Source: Branchipolynoe longqiensis (taxonomy: Eukaryota > Annelida > Polychaeta > Phyllodocida > Polynoidae). Taken from it: a stretch of DNA of 64,000 bases. Shown piece after piece: positions 31,250-42,485 of this stretch. The position numbers and the translations under genes are program-made. Location of the stretch: positions 12,686,462 through 12,750,461 of the forward strand of contig CM059198.1 of the NCBI GenBank assembly GCA_030323885.1, given 5' to 3'. Under the pieces are notes generated by a model, which saw only the letters and a list, made by a program, of their open reading frames with translations, ran no database searches and was not told the origin of the DNA. Position 1 is the first letter of the stretch. The number at the start of each line of letters is the position of its first letter.

Positions 31250-32040
31250 ATTAGCTACCTGAGAACTAGGTCAGCAGTGCCTTTTGGCTAGTAGGCCAAA
31301 CTAGTCGAGTAGTCGATCCGCGACCGAGGCAATGGCTAGACTGGCTGTGCGCGGGTGTCTACGTGTGGGTGGTGGTGTGCGTGTGGATCTGACGGGGTGG
31401 TTTTTTTTTCGGTGTGACTGTACACAGGGAGTGAGTTTGATTGCAAAATAAAGCATCATATTTTCGAAACCAAAAGAGTTAACCTAAATTAGATCCGGCA
31501 TATCCAACTTAGACATTGGTACACTCCTCAGCTCATTAACCAGTTTGTTTGGTTTCGGGCTCCTGTGCCATTTTTTTTTTTGTTAAAGTAAACAAAGCCC
31601 ATGTCCAGAATGTTAGCACTTGAACTGAGGTTGATATTGGATTTTTCAATTCAAATATTTGAAATGTGATGTTTTCAAATAAACCTTACTTCAGAGTAAA
31701 CTGAAGTAACTTAGTATGATCAGCCTGACATAGAAATGACGGCAGATCCCCAGTAATGAACTTGTGGTTTGGAGTGTCTAGGTTTTTGTTGTTAAATATA
31801 GTCGGGATATAGTCTTTTCTCACTCTCAACATTGGTTTTTCGCCTGAAAATGAAGAGAGGAACCTTGTTATTTTGGAATACGAACAAAGAATCTGTGTAA
31901 TAAGGCTAGATATTTTGAATAATGTACCATTCTTTGTTTAGTAATATAGTTTTATTCCGCTAAACATAGTATTTTCTTAGAAAGGCCAGTCTCCCAGCTG
32001 TAACCAAGTACAACCATGTATGCAAGTCAATGTTGTTGGC
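31250..32040. other. No gene recognised
   Basis: T-run 31402-31410, T-run near 31571-31581, AT-rich remainder. No coding signal. Confidence 0.4.
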
Positions 32041-32044
32041 TGCT

Positions 32045-32165
32045 TTGTTAGGTCGTGCTGTTCAAACCATGTCCGAGTCAAACAAATGAATACACCACTG
32101 ATATTTGTCACTGCCTAGCCTGGCGTTCAGCATTACTAGTATAGGGCAAGGAGCAGTGGAATGTG
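32045..32165 (+). repeat. SINE family 2, head and mid part
   Basis: GAGTCAAACAAATGAATACA, GATATTTGTCACTGCCTAGC, CTGGCGTTCAGCATTACTAG, AGGGCAAGGAGCAGT match the body after the B box of the full copy (13555-13650). Confidence 0.65.
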
Positions 32166-32224
32166 AAAGACCAATTGCCAATGGTTGAAATTGTCCCTAC
32201 TTAATCAACTAATATACCACCAAC

Positions 32225-32525
32225 ATGATAATGGAAAATATCATGCCAAGAGCAGGATTTGAGGCCACACTTCTTGCCATTCCAGGGCTAGCATGCTAAC
32301 CAATCCACTATCTAGACTCGCTGATGGGAATCACCCTATGCACACCTACCTCCGTCTATGTGGTGCCTTACCTGAGAGGTCAGTGCCGAGTACATTTGTC
32401 CCCTTGAAATGGTACATGTTTTAAATGGTTGACGTTCATAAGTTGCTTAATGCTTGCGCTTACGTAGAGAGAGGCAATCCACGTACATATGCATACACAG
32501 GGTAGGTTCAACAACCACAGTGGGT
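32225..32525 (-). repeat. SINE-like family 1, long copy
   Basis: Aligns over about 300 bp to 190-490. Contains AGAGCAGGATTTGAGG (B-box-like, reverse), GCTAACCAATCCACTATCTA (A-box-like, reverse), GGTGCCTTACCTGAGAGGTC, GGGTAGGTTCAACAACCACA. Confidence 0.75.
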
Positions 32526-32584
32526 AACTAGCTGTCAAGGTGGCTACTTAATTGACAGGCGCTTGCAGGCCCCTATTTATTATA

Positions 32585-32603
32585 TAACCATATATATATA
32601 TAT

Positions 32604-32681
<78 letters not shown>

Positions 32682-32682
32682 G
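32585..32682. repeat. TA microsatellite
   Basis: Near-continuous AT dinucleotides with occasional TATATG breaks. Confidence 0.95.
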
Positions 32683-32689
32683 TAACGAA

Positions 32690-33245
32690 GGAGGCTAGAA
32701 GTCGGATGTAGAGTTAAGCATAAGGGCGACATCATTTATTCTTAACACATCGTCGGTGGTTCGATTCCCCATGCCCCATCTCTGCCAATTTGGATTTCCA
32801 CCGCTGTGTATAACTTACAGCGTCATCAAAGGCCAGTTGCTCTCATACCATGTCTATGTGGTGTGGGAGGTTAAAAATCCCTTGGGTCGGTAAAAGTGTA
32901 GGCTCGGGCTTTCTATCAACAAACTGTCTAATGGTGAAAACAAGCCTATTCAGGCGTATCCATGATAGGCAGTATAAATCTTCAACAACAAAATGATGAA
33001 TGCATGAACCATCAGCATAATATAATCTCTTAGGATGAACAATCATCGTCAATAACACTTAGTCAATAATCAATATGATAACACCAGAACATATTGAAAC
33101 CAATAATCACAACATCAATTTAAATGACATCTGGCTGGGCCACTGCCAAGGGCCACCGCCCGACCCCAGCCAAATAAGAAAGAGAGAGGGAAAAAAAAAA
33201 AAAAAGGAGAGAAAAAAAAAAAGATCTGGAGACTCCCATGTCTCA
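32690..33245. other. Possible 3-prime part of YR element 2 with a B-box-like site
   Basis: GGTGGTTCGATTCCCC at 32757 looks like a pol III B box. An A-rich run (33190-33223) lies just beyond the recombinase stop of element 2. No split direct repeat was identified here by eye. Confidence 0.35.
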
Positions 33246-33836
33246 CTACGCACACACATCAATCGATGCTGCTGCTCGCATATCATTGAGTATACGGTCT
33301 GAAATTGGTAAGGTAATGTACTTGTACACACAGTCTGACTTCCAATCACCACGTGCCGTAATCTCTTCTATAGTTGCACCTTGCATATGCAAAAAGGTGC
33401 AACCACCCCTTCTAAGTGAATGACATGAGTAGTTGTCAGGGTTGAGCCCTGCTACTACACACAAATATCTAATGGTTGACTGAAGCACTGCATAAGTTAA
33501 CGGCTTATACCCGCCGAAAGGCGACAGTACTTGAAAGGCTGATGCGTCACGAGACATAGGTACCTGACTAAAATGCAACTTTGTCCAATGGACAGCACAT
33601 AGTGCCTTATTCCTTAACTCAGATACTGGAATAAGTAATTTCCGTTCACTAAACTGAATTGTTTTTGATCTTCTAACAGAAATAATCATGCCCCATGAGA
33701 AGAATTCAAAATCCGACATTCTTAACGTTGAATCGGAATGCGTCAACTGACACTTACGCAACAGTCCTCTAAAACCTGTTAGGATAGCAGCTTTAGTTGC
33801 AATATGTCCAGGAGAGTCAGCCAAACATTCAAACAT
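33246..33836 (-). CDS. Tyrosine recombinase catalytic domain of YR element 2
   Basis: 196 residues open. The catalytic residues are all in place: LTGFRGLLRKCQLTHSDS (first Arg), VRRSKTIQFSERKLLIPVS (Lys candidate), CHSLRRGGCTFLHMQGA (HxxR), ARGDWKSDCVYKYITL (Trp and the Tyr nucleophile). The N-terminal domain lies upstream in another frame (33976-34194), separated by an insertion or frameshift, so the full enzyme is not made as one chain. It integrates element DNA in the family. Confidence 0.85.
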   Translation of the reverse strand: MFECLADSPGHIATKAAILTGFRGLLRKCQLTHSDSTLRMSDFEFFSWGMIISVRRSKTIQFSERKLLIPVSELRNKALCAVHWTKLHFSQVPMSRDASAFQVLSPFGGYKPLTYAVLQSTIRYLCVVAGLNPDNYSCHSLRRGGCTFLHMQGATIEEITARGDWKSDCVYKYITLPISDRILNDMRAAASIDVCA

Positions 33837-34194
33837 ACTTAATAAATTCCTAGGTCATAGAGGCTTTGCAGCCTTCACATCACATCCAAGAATACGCTAA
33901 CCCCTCCAAGGGTAGTTTTCACTGTATGATCTTTGTAGCCTATAGGAAAAGAATACTCAGATTTAAAAAAAAAATTTAAACAGATAAATAATTAGTTATA
34001 GAACTGTACTTTAAACTGTGAGAGAGCCACGCTATATATATAGCTACCTGGTTGGCAGGGCAAGGTACTGGAGCCAATAGGCCTCGGAATTGATCTATAA
34101 AAGTAAAATACTTCCCTATGTGCATTGAACGCGTGGCGCGACTATTAGGTGCATAATACTGCATGGATATTGTCCTCGCCTCCGTCTGCAGCAC
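33837..34194 (-). pseudogene. Recombinase N-terminal domain of YR element 2, broken
   Basis: YFTFIDQFRGLLAPVPCPAN, VAIYIAWLSHSLKYSSITNY corresponds to YLTLIDEFGGLLSPMPFP...SSITNY of element 1. Downstream, between 33837 and 33976, remnants such as HTVKTTLGGVSVFLDV lie in other frames among stops. Confidence 0.75.
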
Positions 34195-34232
34195 TGCCAG
34201 ACCTACAATACAATATGTCTAGTAACGCACCA

Positions 34233-35528
34233 TCACTTAAACAAATGAGAACAACATAAGCCCATTGTTTTATCCACCTCTGCCACTCTTTTCAGCTGCT
34301 GCGGGGTATCCCACCTACTGAGACTATCACAGATTACATTGTAATTCGTTTTTATATGAACCGCTGATATATTAAAATTATAATGCACAGATACCCAAAA
34401 TATCTGTTTTATCAGGTTCATTATAACTTGATTTTTTGCAACACCCTTTACCAAGGCTGATCAAACAGTGTTATTGTCAGTTATGAATATAATATTCCTA
34501 TTCCTCCAGTGGATACACCAGTGGTCCACAGCTGCTACTATGGCCCACATTTCCTTAACATTTATGTGTGATTGACACATGCCCTTAGGCGCTAAGACCC
34601 TATGGTGAGTTAGAACATGAATAGGACGATCTTCATTGAAAAAACCTACACAACAGTCTGATCCATGCAGTGCCCAATAGCCTTGCTGAGAAGCGTCAGT
34701 GTATACTGATAGACTTTCCTTTTGGTTCAATAATATCTTTTGCTCACCATTAAACTGATCTACATAGTTTAACCACCAGTGTATCTCCTCACGGAAAGAA
34801 TGATTTATTCTATATTTATGATAGGGTAGCTTAAGGGTACTTACTGCGCTATGAATACCAGCAGAAAAAGATCGACCACCACGCACCACGACTGCACAAT
34901 GTGATATCCGACCCCCTAATTGTTCAAGCTCTTTTAAGGTAGCCTTCTTTCTATCGACAAATTCACTAAGATGATTTTTTAATTTTACCAATTTATCAGC
35001 AGGGAGCTTAACTTTCATGGTTATACTATTTATTATAATGCCAAGAAACCTAGTATCAGTGGAAGGATTAATCATTTTTGAAAAATTTATATAAAACCCT
35101 AATCTACTCAATATAAAAATTAATTGTAATTGATTCAAACGACAGTCTTCATAAGTATAACCCAATACCGCAAAATCATCCAAGTAATTCACAATCCGGT
35201 TATTACCGCACCTAACTGCACAACGGTAGACATAGTCTGATATTTTACTAAAAATATAAGGGCTGGAAGATAGGCCCATGGACAGCCTATTGTCAAAAAA
35301 ATATTCATCTTTACCATCAATATTCCATATTAAACCTTGTCTGTGTCTGTCCGACGGGTGAATACTAACTGCATGGTAAGCATCCTGTATGTCAATTACA
35401 GCAATATACTCTCCCTGCGCTAGCAATTTCAATAATGTATCTACCCTTTTATAACGGAATTTGCAGCAAGTTTCTGACACAAAATTATTTACAGATTTCC
35501 CATACGGCTTGCTACAATCCACTATCAC
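34233..35528 (-). pseudogene. RT-RNase H of YR element 2, one stop from open
   Basis: 355 residues from 35528 carry RT: VIDIQDAYHAVSIHPSDRHR (catalytic Asp), RLSMGLSSSPYIFSKISDY, VNYLDDFAVLG (YLDD), FLGIIINSITMKVKLPADK. RNase H: VYTDASQQGYWALHG (Asp), HINVKEMWAIVAA (Glu), FITDNNTV (Asp). A TGA at 34458-34460, where an Arg codon (CGA) would fit, ends the frame. The C-terminal part continues in frame to 34233 (HIKTNYNVICDSLSRWDTP). The listed first codon is GTG; the true chain joins the upstream Cys-rich segment after a 1-base frameshift. Confidence 0.88.
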
Positions 35529-35983
35529 CCTCCTGCGCCTGCGGCTTTGGGTATACAGAACATGTTATGAGAGCACGTAGGATGGTCATGAGTGGGTGAA
35601 ATATATCCCTTGTTAATCTCAGCTTGTATTTTAGTTTTTATGAATAAATTATGCTCCTTATTATTATTTTTGCTTGTATAAGTACTAGTATAAGAATTGT
35701 CAAATTGTTCATTAATAATTTTGAACCCAAAAATGACTCCGTGTAAAATATACTCCCAGTCTGGGTCGGTATCACCTTGAAAAAGTGTTTCTACAAACAC
35801 TCGACAAGGTTTAATTTGCACAGCAATACCAGCAATTTTATGTTTACAGTTGCAACAACCTTTAAAGCAATTATAAGAAACTGTAAAACTGCATTTATCT
35901 AAACCATTTGTATGTTTGTCATAAGTGGTGACAATGTAGTCACTAACTGTATTGGCACCGTGGTATTGGATACCTCCAACCAT
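35525..35983 (-). pseudogene. Cys-rich N-terminal region of pol, YR element 2
   Basis: FTVSYNCFKGCCNCKHKIAG, VQIKPCRVFVETLFQGDTDP, DWEYILHGVIFGFKI are shared with elements 1 and 3, so this is a conserved domain of the lineage rather than filler. Function unknown. Ends CSHNMFCIPKAAGAGG, the first RT block, before the frame shifts. Confidence 0.75.
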
Positions 35984-36129
35984 GTTACCTTAATTGGATT
36001 CCAAGCTGGTAAGGGTACTTGCTGACTACTGGTATAATTGTCTATCACGTTGCCCTGTATAATTGTCTATCACGTTGCCCTGTTAGAATCTTGTAGATTA
36101 TTTTTAATTCTATGTATATGCCTATTTAT

Positions 36130-37176
36130 TCAATCCCTATGGCATTTCACACGTTTATGACTACGACTACCGCAGCGCGAACACCAATGACCGTAGTCAC
36201 AAGTGATATTCTCATGAGAACACCCCTGCTCACCATTATGGGCAAAACATGTTTTTTTACCGTCACGCGTATACAGACGATTTGACGCGTTAGATGAGTT
36301 AGAAGAGTTCAGCATGTGGTTTGCCACTGGGAGAATGGCAGTAAGAGCTGCCAGTACAGCTCTCTGACTCGTGTACAGCACATTTTCCATTTTCTTCTTC
36401 TCTTCTGACATGGAGACTTCCTCGTCCATTTCTTTATGGCATGAAGCTTCAAAACGCTTGACCCTGTGAACTTTTCCACCCCTCTGAGAATCACGGCCGC
36501 TGGTTTGAAGGTATGGAAGTGACCTTCCAACGCCCTTCTCATCAGCGTACAGAGTCTGACTTTTTTGTCAGGTTTAGTCAGCCTGTTTTTGGCTGCCAGG
36601 TCAAATTCCTTGGCCAATGCTCCTGTATGAGTTGTGTCAGAATCTGAGTCTTCCGAAGACGAGGAGCTGGAGCTCGAAGAAGAGGACAAAGAGACGTGTT
36701 TCCTCGTCTTCTTGCCTTTTTTTTTTTTTACTTCTTATGCTTGTGTTTGCCCGCACTGGCCTTCTTCCTTGCCTTGTTGTACTCATCTCCTTCTGACCCC
36801 TCAGAATCCCGTTTTTCCACAGTTAGCTCTACTCCCTCTGTGAGAAGTCACCGACTCCGATTCATGTGTGCCTGGTTATAGCTGATCCTTCCACATAGAC
36901 TCGTATTCCGACTGTGTGTTGTGTGAATCTGTCTGATTCGCCCAAGTTGTTGGTGGTTCAGCCAGCCTATTCTCCAACATGGAGGTAAGTATGTCCTCTA
37001 GACTGGCTAGCTGAGCTATATCTATGAACTGGCTCCCTGGTTGCACCTGGGTCGGCTGTAACTGAGCCGTGGAGGGGGTCGGAGGTTCACCCGGGCCCGG
37101 GACCGAACTAACATTGGCTTCCCTATTGCCCGCTTGACTTGGCCCCGCCTCCGTGGCACCAGCAACTTGCTGCACT
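36130..37176 (-). pseudogene. Gag-like ORF of YR element 2
   Basis: Three overlapping frames: a Pro/Gln-rich N-terminal part (ASLEDILTSMLENRLAEP, 37176-36876), a Ser-run with acidic tail then KEFDLAAKNRLTKPDKKVRL (36689-36309), and a C-terminal Cys/His array (CFAHNGEQGCSHENITCDYG, HWCSRCGSRSHKRVKCH, 36250-36130). Same final array as in element 1. Frameshifts separate the parts. The extreme N-terminus is replaced by R230 sequence. Confidence 0.7.
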
Positions 37177-37925
37177 CTATTGACCAATTTCATGTGACGT
37201 CAGCATAGGTCAGTGCTCGCGCTGGTTGGCTGCAGGACAACATCCGGTCACACTGCGAACTCACTGGCTATGAGCAATCTTCATAGAGAAAAGGTGAAAC
37301 AAACTGCTTGGAACACATATAGAAAACATATTCAACGAATAGATTATATTAAATTCATAAGGATGGGGTTCTGGATTTCTATTAATTTTGAATAAAATAA
37401 GGGTTTTGTACTGCACGTACCAGCAAATTCAGTGCATTGTCAATGGCCGTGAGCAATCATCTTACAGAAAAAGTGAAATATCTCTAAAACTACACCACCT
37501 AGAGACAAACCGCTTGGTACACACATAGAAAATATATTCAACGAATAGATTTTATTAAATTAAAAGGTTGGGGTTCTGGATTTCTATTAAATTTGAATAA
37601 AAAAGGGTTTTGTACTGCACGTACTGGCAAATTCAATGCATTTTCAAAATTTTGCATTTTGAAATATCTCTAAAACCACACTACCTAGAGACAAACCGCT
37701 TGGACCACATATCGAAAATATATTTACCGAATAGATTATATTAAATTTATATGGTTAGGCTTCTGCATTGCTATTAATTCTGAATAAAATAAACGTTTTA
37801 CACTGCGCGTATGGGCAAACTCAGTGGCAGTGTGCCTTCGTTCTGCAGCCGAGCTACGCGCGCATACACGATGTTTACAAACATTGAAAGGGGTCTATGG
37901 GAACTCTGTCTCGCGGCCATCTGCA
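37177..37925 (+). repeat. R230 tandem array, about 3 units
   Basis: Begins ATTGACCAATTTCATGTGAC. Three successive bodies (about 37265-37440, 37440-37640, 37650-37800), each with GAAATATCTCTAAAAC, CATATAGAAAACATATTCA or equivalent, TTCTATTAA, GTACTGCACGTAC. The last continues into the TTCTGCAGCCGAGCTACGCG tail. Confidence 0.85.
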
Positions 37926-38164
37926 AAATATAAGTGTAGAACTAAATCGGCATGCTTTGCAATGGTATTGGCATCCGTAACTCTACATGTTACATGCGTG
38001 TGACACGGTATGTGAGACACTTATTGAGACTTCAGTGGTTTTGAAGTTGAGGTAAATATTTTCTTATAAACCACCCAAATCGAACAACACATCGACAGTG
38101 GGAGTTGAGACAATAGACTACATCACGGTTCCAGCGGCGCGGTGCATTGTGGCATGTGTCAGAG

Positions 38165-38415
38165 CAAAACAACCCCCCCAAAAGCACATGGCACATGCTA
38201 ATACACTGGGTGCAGCAATGAAATGTGCTAGTTTCAGCTCATCTCAGCTCTTCTTTGAAACATAGAATACTAACTAAAAATATATATATAATAAATTAAG
38301 ATATTAATCTTGTATCCAGCATTGCATTTACATCAATATAATCAGCACATCTTATGCCATGTGCATTTAGATTTAGAAAGATCTAGGCACTCAGACTAGT
38401 GTTAGAGCCACAGCC
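38165..38415. repeat. 240-bp interspersed repeat, copy 2
   Basis: Partner of 29640-29890 (CATGCTAATACACTGGGTGC through TTAGAGCCA). Confidence 0.8.
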
Positions 38416-38424
38416 AGAGTACTC

Positions 38425-38690
38425 AATGCATTGTCAATGGCAGTGAGTAATCTCCATACAGAAAAAGTAAAATATTGCTAAAACCACACAGGTTTAACAA
38501 AAAGATTATATTAAATTGATAAGGTTAGGGTTTGGGATTTCTATTAGTTTTGAATAAAACTAACGTTTTTCAATGTGCGTATAGGCAAACTCAATGGCCG
38601 TATACCATTGCTTTGCTCCCAAGGCCGTTTTCGGCGCATGCGCAGTCGGAACCGTGATGTACCCAATTTAAGCCATATGTATATAATAAA
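38425..38690 (+). repeat. R230 copy
   Basis: CAATGGCAGTGAGTAATC, AAAAAGATTATATTAAATTG, ATTTCTATTAGTTTTGAA, then GGCAAACTCAATGGCC, CCGTTTTCGGCGCATGCGCA. Confidence 0.75.
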
Positions 38691-39310
38691 GACTCAATCG
38701 CGTGAATCGGCGGCCATTGTAAACAACACACGACAAACATGCCATCAAACGACCCGGAAGTGACAAATACAGGTAACAGGGTCATGATGCTAATGTCTTA
38801 CTGGTGCACAAGAGCTAAATCCTCTGGCGTTAAAATGTCTTACAAACACCCGAATATCACTCCGAATCTATATTGATCTTACATAAACACTATTCCTAAG
38901 TGTTCTATAGACCTTTATACATAAATGTGACAATTATTTGGGATTTAAGAATTGCCTTAAATTCCCTAAACAGATAAAGACGTACCTTGAAACAACTCAG
39001 CGTGTATCTGAGCTTTATTGGAAATATGCTAATTGACTTGAGACCGGAACTGGTTCATCTCCCTGGGCTGTGAATGCCATGGTGGCAACAGCCAGAGGTC
39101 AAATATATATATATATATAAGTGACAAGAGCAGCACATGACATTAGGGAATAATAAGCAAGGGTGAACGCAATGCTTAACAATGACATTACATTTCAAGA
39201 TATATAGGAAGGTAATTAAACAATAGTAGAAAAGTGACCGGCCAGAAGCCCACATCTGAGGGGATTTGAGAGCATTTCAAGGGATCATGGCGACTGGTCG
39301 CGGTAGTCAT
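38690..39310. other. No gene recognised
   Basis: AT-rich unique sequence with a TA run (39103-39119). Nothing coding. Confidence 0.4.
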
Positions 39311-39314
39311 TGTG

Positions 39315-39362
39315 GCTTATATAAACGAGGGGCGGGGTGCATTATGTGAGTTGGCAATAAAC
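39315..39362 (+). promoter_or_regulatory. TATA box and nearby AATAAA, LTR-like
   Basis: TATATAAACGAGGGGCGGGG (about 39318) is followed 30-40 bp on by GGCAATAAACTTATTATTTT. A TATA box closely followed by a polyadenylation signal is an LTR-like arrangement, but no matching second copy or ends were found. Confidence 0.3.
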
Positions 39363-39389
39363 TTATTATTTTGCCAACTTCACTTGTTT

Positions 39390-39680
39390 CTTGGGGTTTT
39401 CCTTCCTGACAACACCCAAGGTCATATCAGGAGTTACTTGTGAGAGTGCACACTCATGGCAAGTTTATAGTGTTGCCCGCCTGGGAGACCAGGCTGCCGG
39501 TAGCATGACCCGATTTCCTACTCGGTCACAATATCCCGATACTGAGCTAACCAGTCCTTGCCCTATCCTACTAGTGTTGAGCGGCAGGCTAGGTACCAAC
39601 ATCTATGAATTTTTTAAGTCCTTGGTTTGACTCAGCCGGCATTCCAACTCCCAACCTTCCTCAAAGGAAGCCTGTACTCT
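39390..39680 (-). repeat. SINE family 2, near full length
   Basis: TCCTGACAACACCCAAGGTC, ATATCAGGAGTTACTTG, CACACTCATGGCAAG, CTGAGCTAACCAGTCCTTGC, TTGGTTTGACTCAGCCGG (reverse of the region around the B box). Confidence 0.8.
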
Positions 39681-39799
39681 AACCAAATGGGTCACCACCT
39701 CCAGTCATCAGATGTTGCACGGAGAAAGGATGGTCTGCTTCTGAGAACTGTTCTTCTGGTTATTATTGAGTTAAATATTTGCACTGAGCATGGGATTTG

Positions 39800-40020
39800 T
39801 ACAACCTAATACAAACGTAAATGAAATATATATGAAATATAACGATAAATTGATAAGAAATACGAAGTATGAAATACTATATGAAATATATAAAATATAT
39901 GAAATGCATGAAAAATATGAAATACATCAAATAGATGCAATATATCAATCAATCAATCAATCAATAGGATACAGCTATAATAGGCCTTGGACCTGTTAGC
40001 CGCTCTTAATTAATTAATAG
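39800..40020. repeat. A/T-rich GAAATATAT-type low-complexity repeat, part 1
   Basis: Repeated ATGAAATATA-type motifs (39823-39950) ending in (TCAA)n near 39942-39964. Continues after the LINE fragment at 40550. Confidence 0.75.
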
Positions 40021-40244
40021 AAATGGAGACAGTTCTTCAGATGTGGTGGATTGTAGCAACTGTCAGTGGCTCCAAGATATACGTAATGCTTGACCAGTAT
40101 GCATTCAGTCGGGACTTGAGACAGTTCACCGACTCTGCTGCTATGACACTCTCCGGCAAGTTCTGTCATTGTTTCAGAGAGCAGAACATTATTCACACCA
40201 TCGCTCATTACATAGATGTGCCCGCTGTTGTTGCCCCCTAAATA

Positions 40245-40545
40245 CATCACTTAGCATTTTGAAGCATTAAACTTCAGCTGCCAATCACTTGAGCACTTCT
40301 GCATGTTGTTGAGGTCCTTCTGCAAGTCCCCTGAGTCACTACCTTTCTTCATACGTCGGAATACTTTGGTATTGTCAGCAAACATTTGGACCATAGAATG
40401 TACAACTTCTGGTAAGTCATTGATATATATAAAAAATAAGACTGGTCCAAGCACGCTGACCTGAGGTATTCCGCTTTACACCGAGCACCATCCTGATGGT
40501 TTGCCATTTACAATGACTCACTGTTTTCTGTGACTCAGAAGTATA
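40245..40545 (-). pseudogene. CR1-like LINE reverse transcriptase fragment
   Basis: Minus strand: VTVNGKPSG... region, GIPQ (with Ala/Val-type changes), VLGPVLFFIYINDLPEVVHS, MVQMFADNTKVFRRMK (the FADD box reads FADN), then LQKDLNNMQKCSSDWQLKFN, ASKC. It covers only RT blocks 4-6 plus the start of the thumb. Truncated at both ends and flanked by low-complexity DNA. Different family from the 4.4-kb LINE; similar to the fragment at 47575. Confidence 0.85.
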
Positions 40546-40965
40546 TATGAAGTATATGAGATATATGAAATATATGCAATATGTGAAATATACAAGAAAA
40601 GCTATATCAAATGTATTTATAAACGAATATATAATAAATGTAAGTAACAAATATCTAAGAAATTTTAAATGAGACATAGATTAGAAATATGAATAGGAAA
40701 TATAAAAGAAATATATAGAAAGATAAAGTAAAATATATATAGGACATCTTAAAGAAATACAAATCATAAATATATAAGAGATATAAAATAAGAAATACAA
40801 AAATTAATATATGTATAAAATAAGACATACATCAACAATATATAATAAGACAGGCCTACATCAGAAATATAAATTAATACAAATACAAGAAATAAGAAAT
40901 ATGTTAGAAATATACAAGAAACATAAAATTAGGAATATATATAATAAGAATATGAGTTTAAATTA
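40546..40965. repeat. A/T-rich GAAATATAT-type low-complexity repeat, part 2
   Basis: AGAAATATA, ATAAGAAATA and similar motifs throughout; no coding potential. Confidence 0.75.
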
Positions 40966-41500
40966 ATTGATTCTTGAATCCGGAATCAAACCAGCGCCAT
41001 ACAGAAGAAAATAAGTGAATGTAAAAGGTGCTTGTTGCCAACATTCGATCATGTTTGAAATAACATTGTAGTCACCTAATATAGAAGCCCATTACCACAC
41101 ATGGTGGTAGTCTCAGTTGTTCTGCTAGTTGGCATGACAGAAGGACTAGTAGGCGACACAATACTAGACTTGGGGACCGACACAGTGGACCATTCCACCC
41201 CAGATAACGGCCACCCCTTATATAGTACGCGGGCACTCCTACTCGGCCGAATAACGCCAGGACTGAAGCAAATAACCATGTGCCATCCTCTATTTACCAT
41301 ATGAGGATAAACTAGCCCAACACACTATGTTTTGTGGGATAGGGAAATGACTGGGCGACGTAGTATCAGAATAATGGGATATTACTTTATCATAGGCAAT
41401 GAAATGAACCAATGAACTTGTAAGGTGCAACAGAAGAACATGTTAAATGGTTTATGTCCATAAGTAAGCTTCCACGAACAGCACATTGAATTATGTGCAA
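40966..41500. other. No gene recognised
   Basis: A 67-aa frame at 41101 starts with a hydrophobic stretch (VVVSVVLLVGM) but has no conserved pattern; treated as chance. Confidence 0.4.
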
Positions 41501-41504
41501 TGGC

Positions 41505-41725
41505 CAATTAAACTATCCTGGAAATGCTGAGTGTCAGGATAGGTAGTGATAAGTATAAATTGTGTAAGCCATGCTATTACTCGGCCGGGTCATGAACCCA
41601 CCATCTGCCACCTGAGACAGCGGACGATCAACTTATTCAGCCATGCTGTCCACTATCACTTTACTTTATCCTGGTAATGCCAAATGCCAGGATAAGGTAC
41701 TGTCAAATGTTAATTTTGTAAGACA
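41505..41725 (-). repeat. SINE family 2, fragments
   Basis: TCCTGGAAATGCTGAGTGTC, AGGATAGGTAGTGATAAGTA, CTCGGCCGGGTCATGAACCC, then a second partial copy ATCCTGGTAATGCCAAATGC from 41668. Confidence 0.7.
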
Positions 41726-41754
41726 ACAGTTTGACTAAAATTAGAATACAATGT

Positions 41755-41935
41755 ATGATGTCACACATCGGATATGAGTGCACTGACCACTCAAGCAAGA
41801 AGTCACACACTGGTGGGCGTTGATAGGATGATTGCATCAGGGAGTCTAGGTATTGTTTTAACCACTGGTTCCATGACCAGAATCCTGTAAAGCTATGTGT
41901 TGCATCGTTAGTGAAGGTGGCCTGCGTATGAATAT
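41755..41935 (+). repeat. SINE-like family 1
   Basis: GTGCACTGACCACTCAAG, GGGCGTTGATAGGATGATTG, CATCAGGGAGTCTAGGTATT, degenerate boxes. Confidence 0.65.
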
Positions 41936-41996
41936 GTAAGTGCATTACCTGATATTATGTAATGTTTATCATTAACTGGCTTAAAGACGTAAAGAC

Positions 41997-42485
41997 CAGG
42001 GCCCGTATGTAAGGACCGAGTTCGGGGTAGCTATCGCCGGTGGAGAGAAATGGGTCACGAGGTATGCACGGAGCTAAAGCGCAGAGGCATTAGCTACCCT
42101 AGCAGCGGCGATGTTTTGTTGATATTCGACAGTATGGATAGCGACGTCGATGCGGCGGCGGCGATTTGTTTAGTTTACATTCGGCAATTCGACACTATGA
42201 ACGCGGCGGTGCTAATATCGGTTCGAATTTAGGGTTAATTTGATCAAATTTCACTTATTGCGTATGTAATTCTGCTAAATATGATCGCATTCAATAGATT
42301 TGGCCCGAGTCGGTCCCTACCACCACCCTTATACCTGCTACGGAATGGGGTTAGCTTACCCAACTTTTAACTCCCGGGGTTTGCATAACACTGGTCCATG
42401 CATACCGACTTCTTGCCACTAACCATGAGATCGCCTCTACCCACAGGTTTGGAGCGCTACCACTGCCCCATGCATACGGGCCCAG
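41997..42485. mobile_element. Hairpin MITE, CAGGGGCC-ended family, copy 2
   Basis: Ends CAGGGCCCGTATG (41997) and GCATACGGGCCCAG (to 42485). The arm CCGAGTTCGGGGTAGCTATC matches copy 1 read in reverse, and GGAGCGCTACC...CCCCATGCATACGGG matches the left end of copy 1. The core is shorter than in copy 1. It directly abuts, or shares 3 bp with, copy 3. Confidence 0.75.

Larger units (their letters stand above)
33246..37176 (-). mobile_element. YR retrotransposon 2 (Ngaro-like)
   Basis: Order on the minus strand: Gag with zinc array (37176-36130), Cys-rich N-terminal part of pol (35983-35525), RT-RNase H (35528-34233), tyrosine recombinase (34194-33246). Protein blocks match element 1 closely (YLDDFAVLG, HSLRRGG, GSRSHKR). 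The 5-prime end is lost where an R230 repeat begins (37177). Terminal repeats were not found. Less damaged than element 1, and AT-richer. Confidence 0.85.

Noticed and set aside
30745..31262. Several Pro/Ser- or Gly/Glu-rich frames
   Set aside because: Compositional product of the purine-rich tract on both strands.
4475..34460. Alternative genetic code or programmed UGA readthrough to explain the TGA stops
   Set aside because: TAA and TAG also break the frames (4475, 53566, 59206), along with frameshifts; ordinary decay is sufficient.
41101..41304. 67-residue frame with a hydrophobic start, possible secreted peptide
   Set aside because: No supporting motif, no neighbours, and length within chance expectation.
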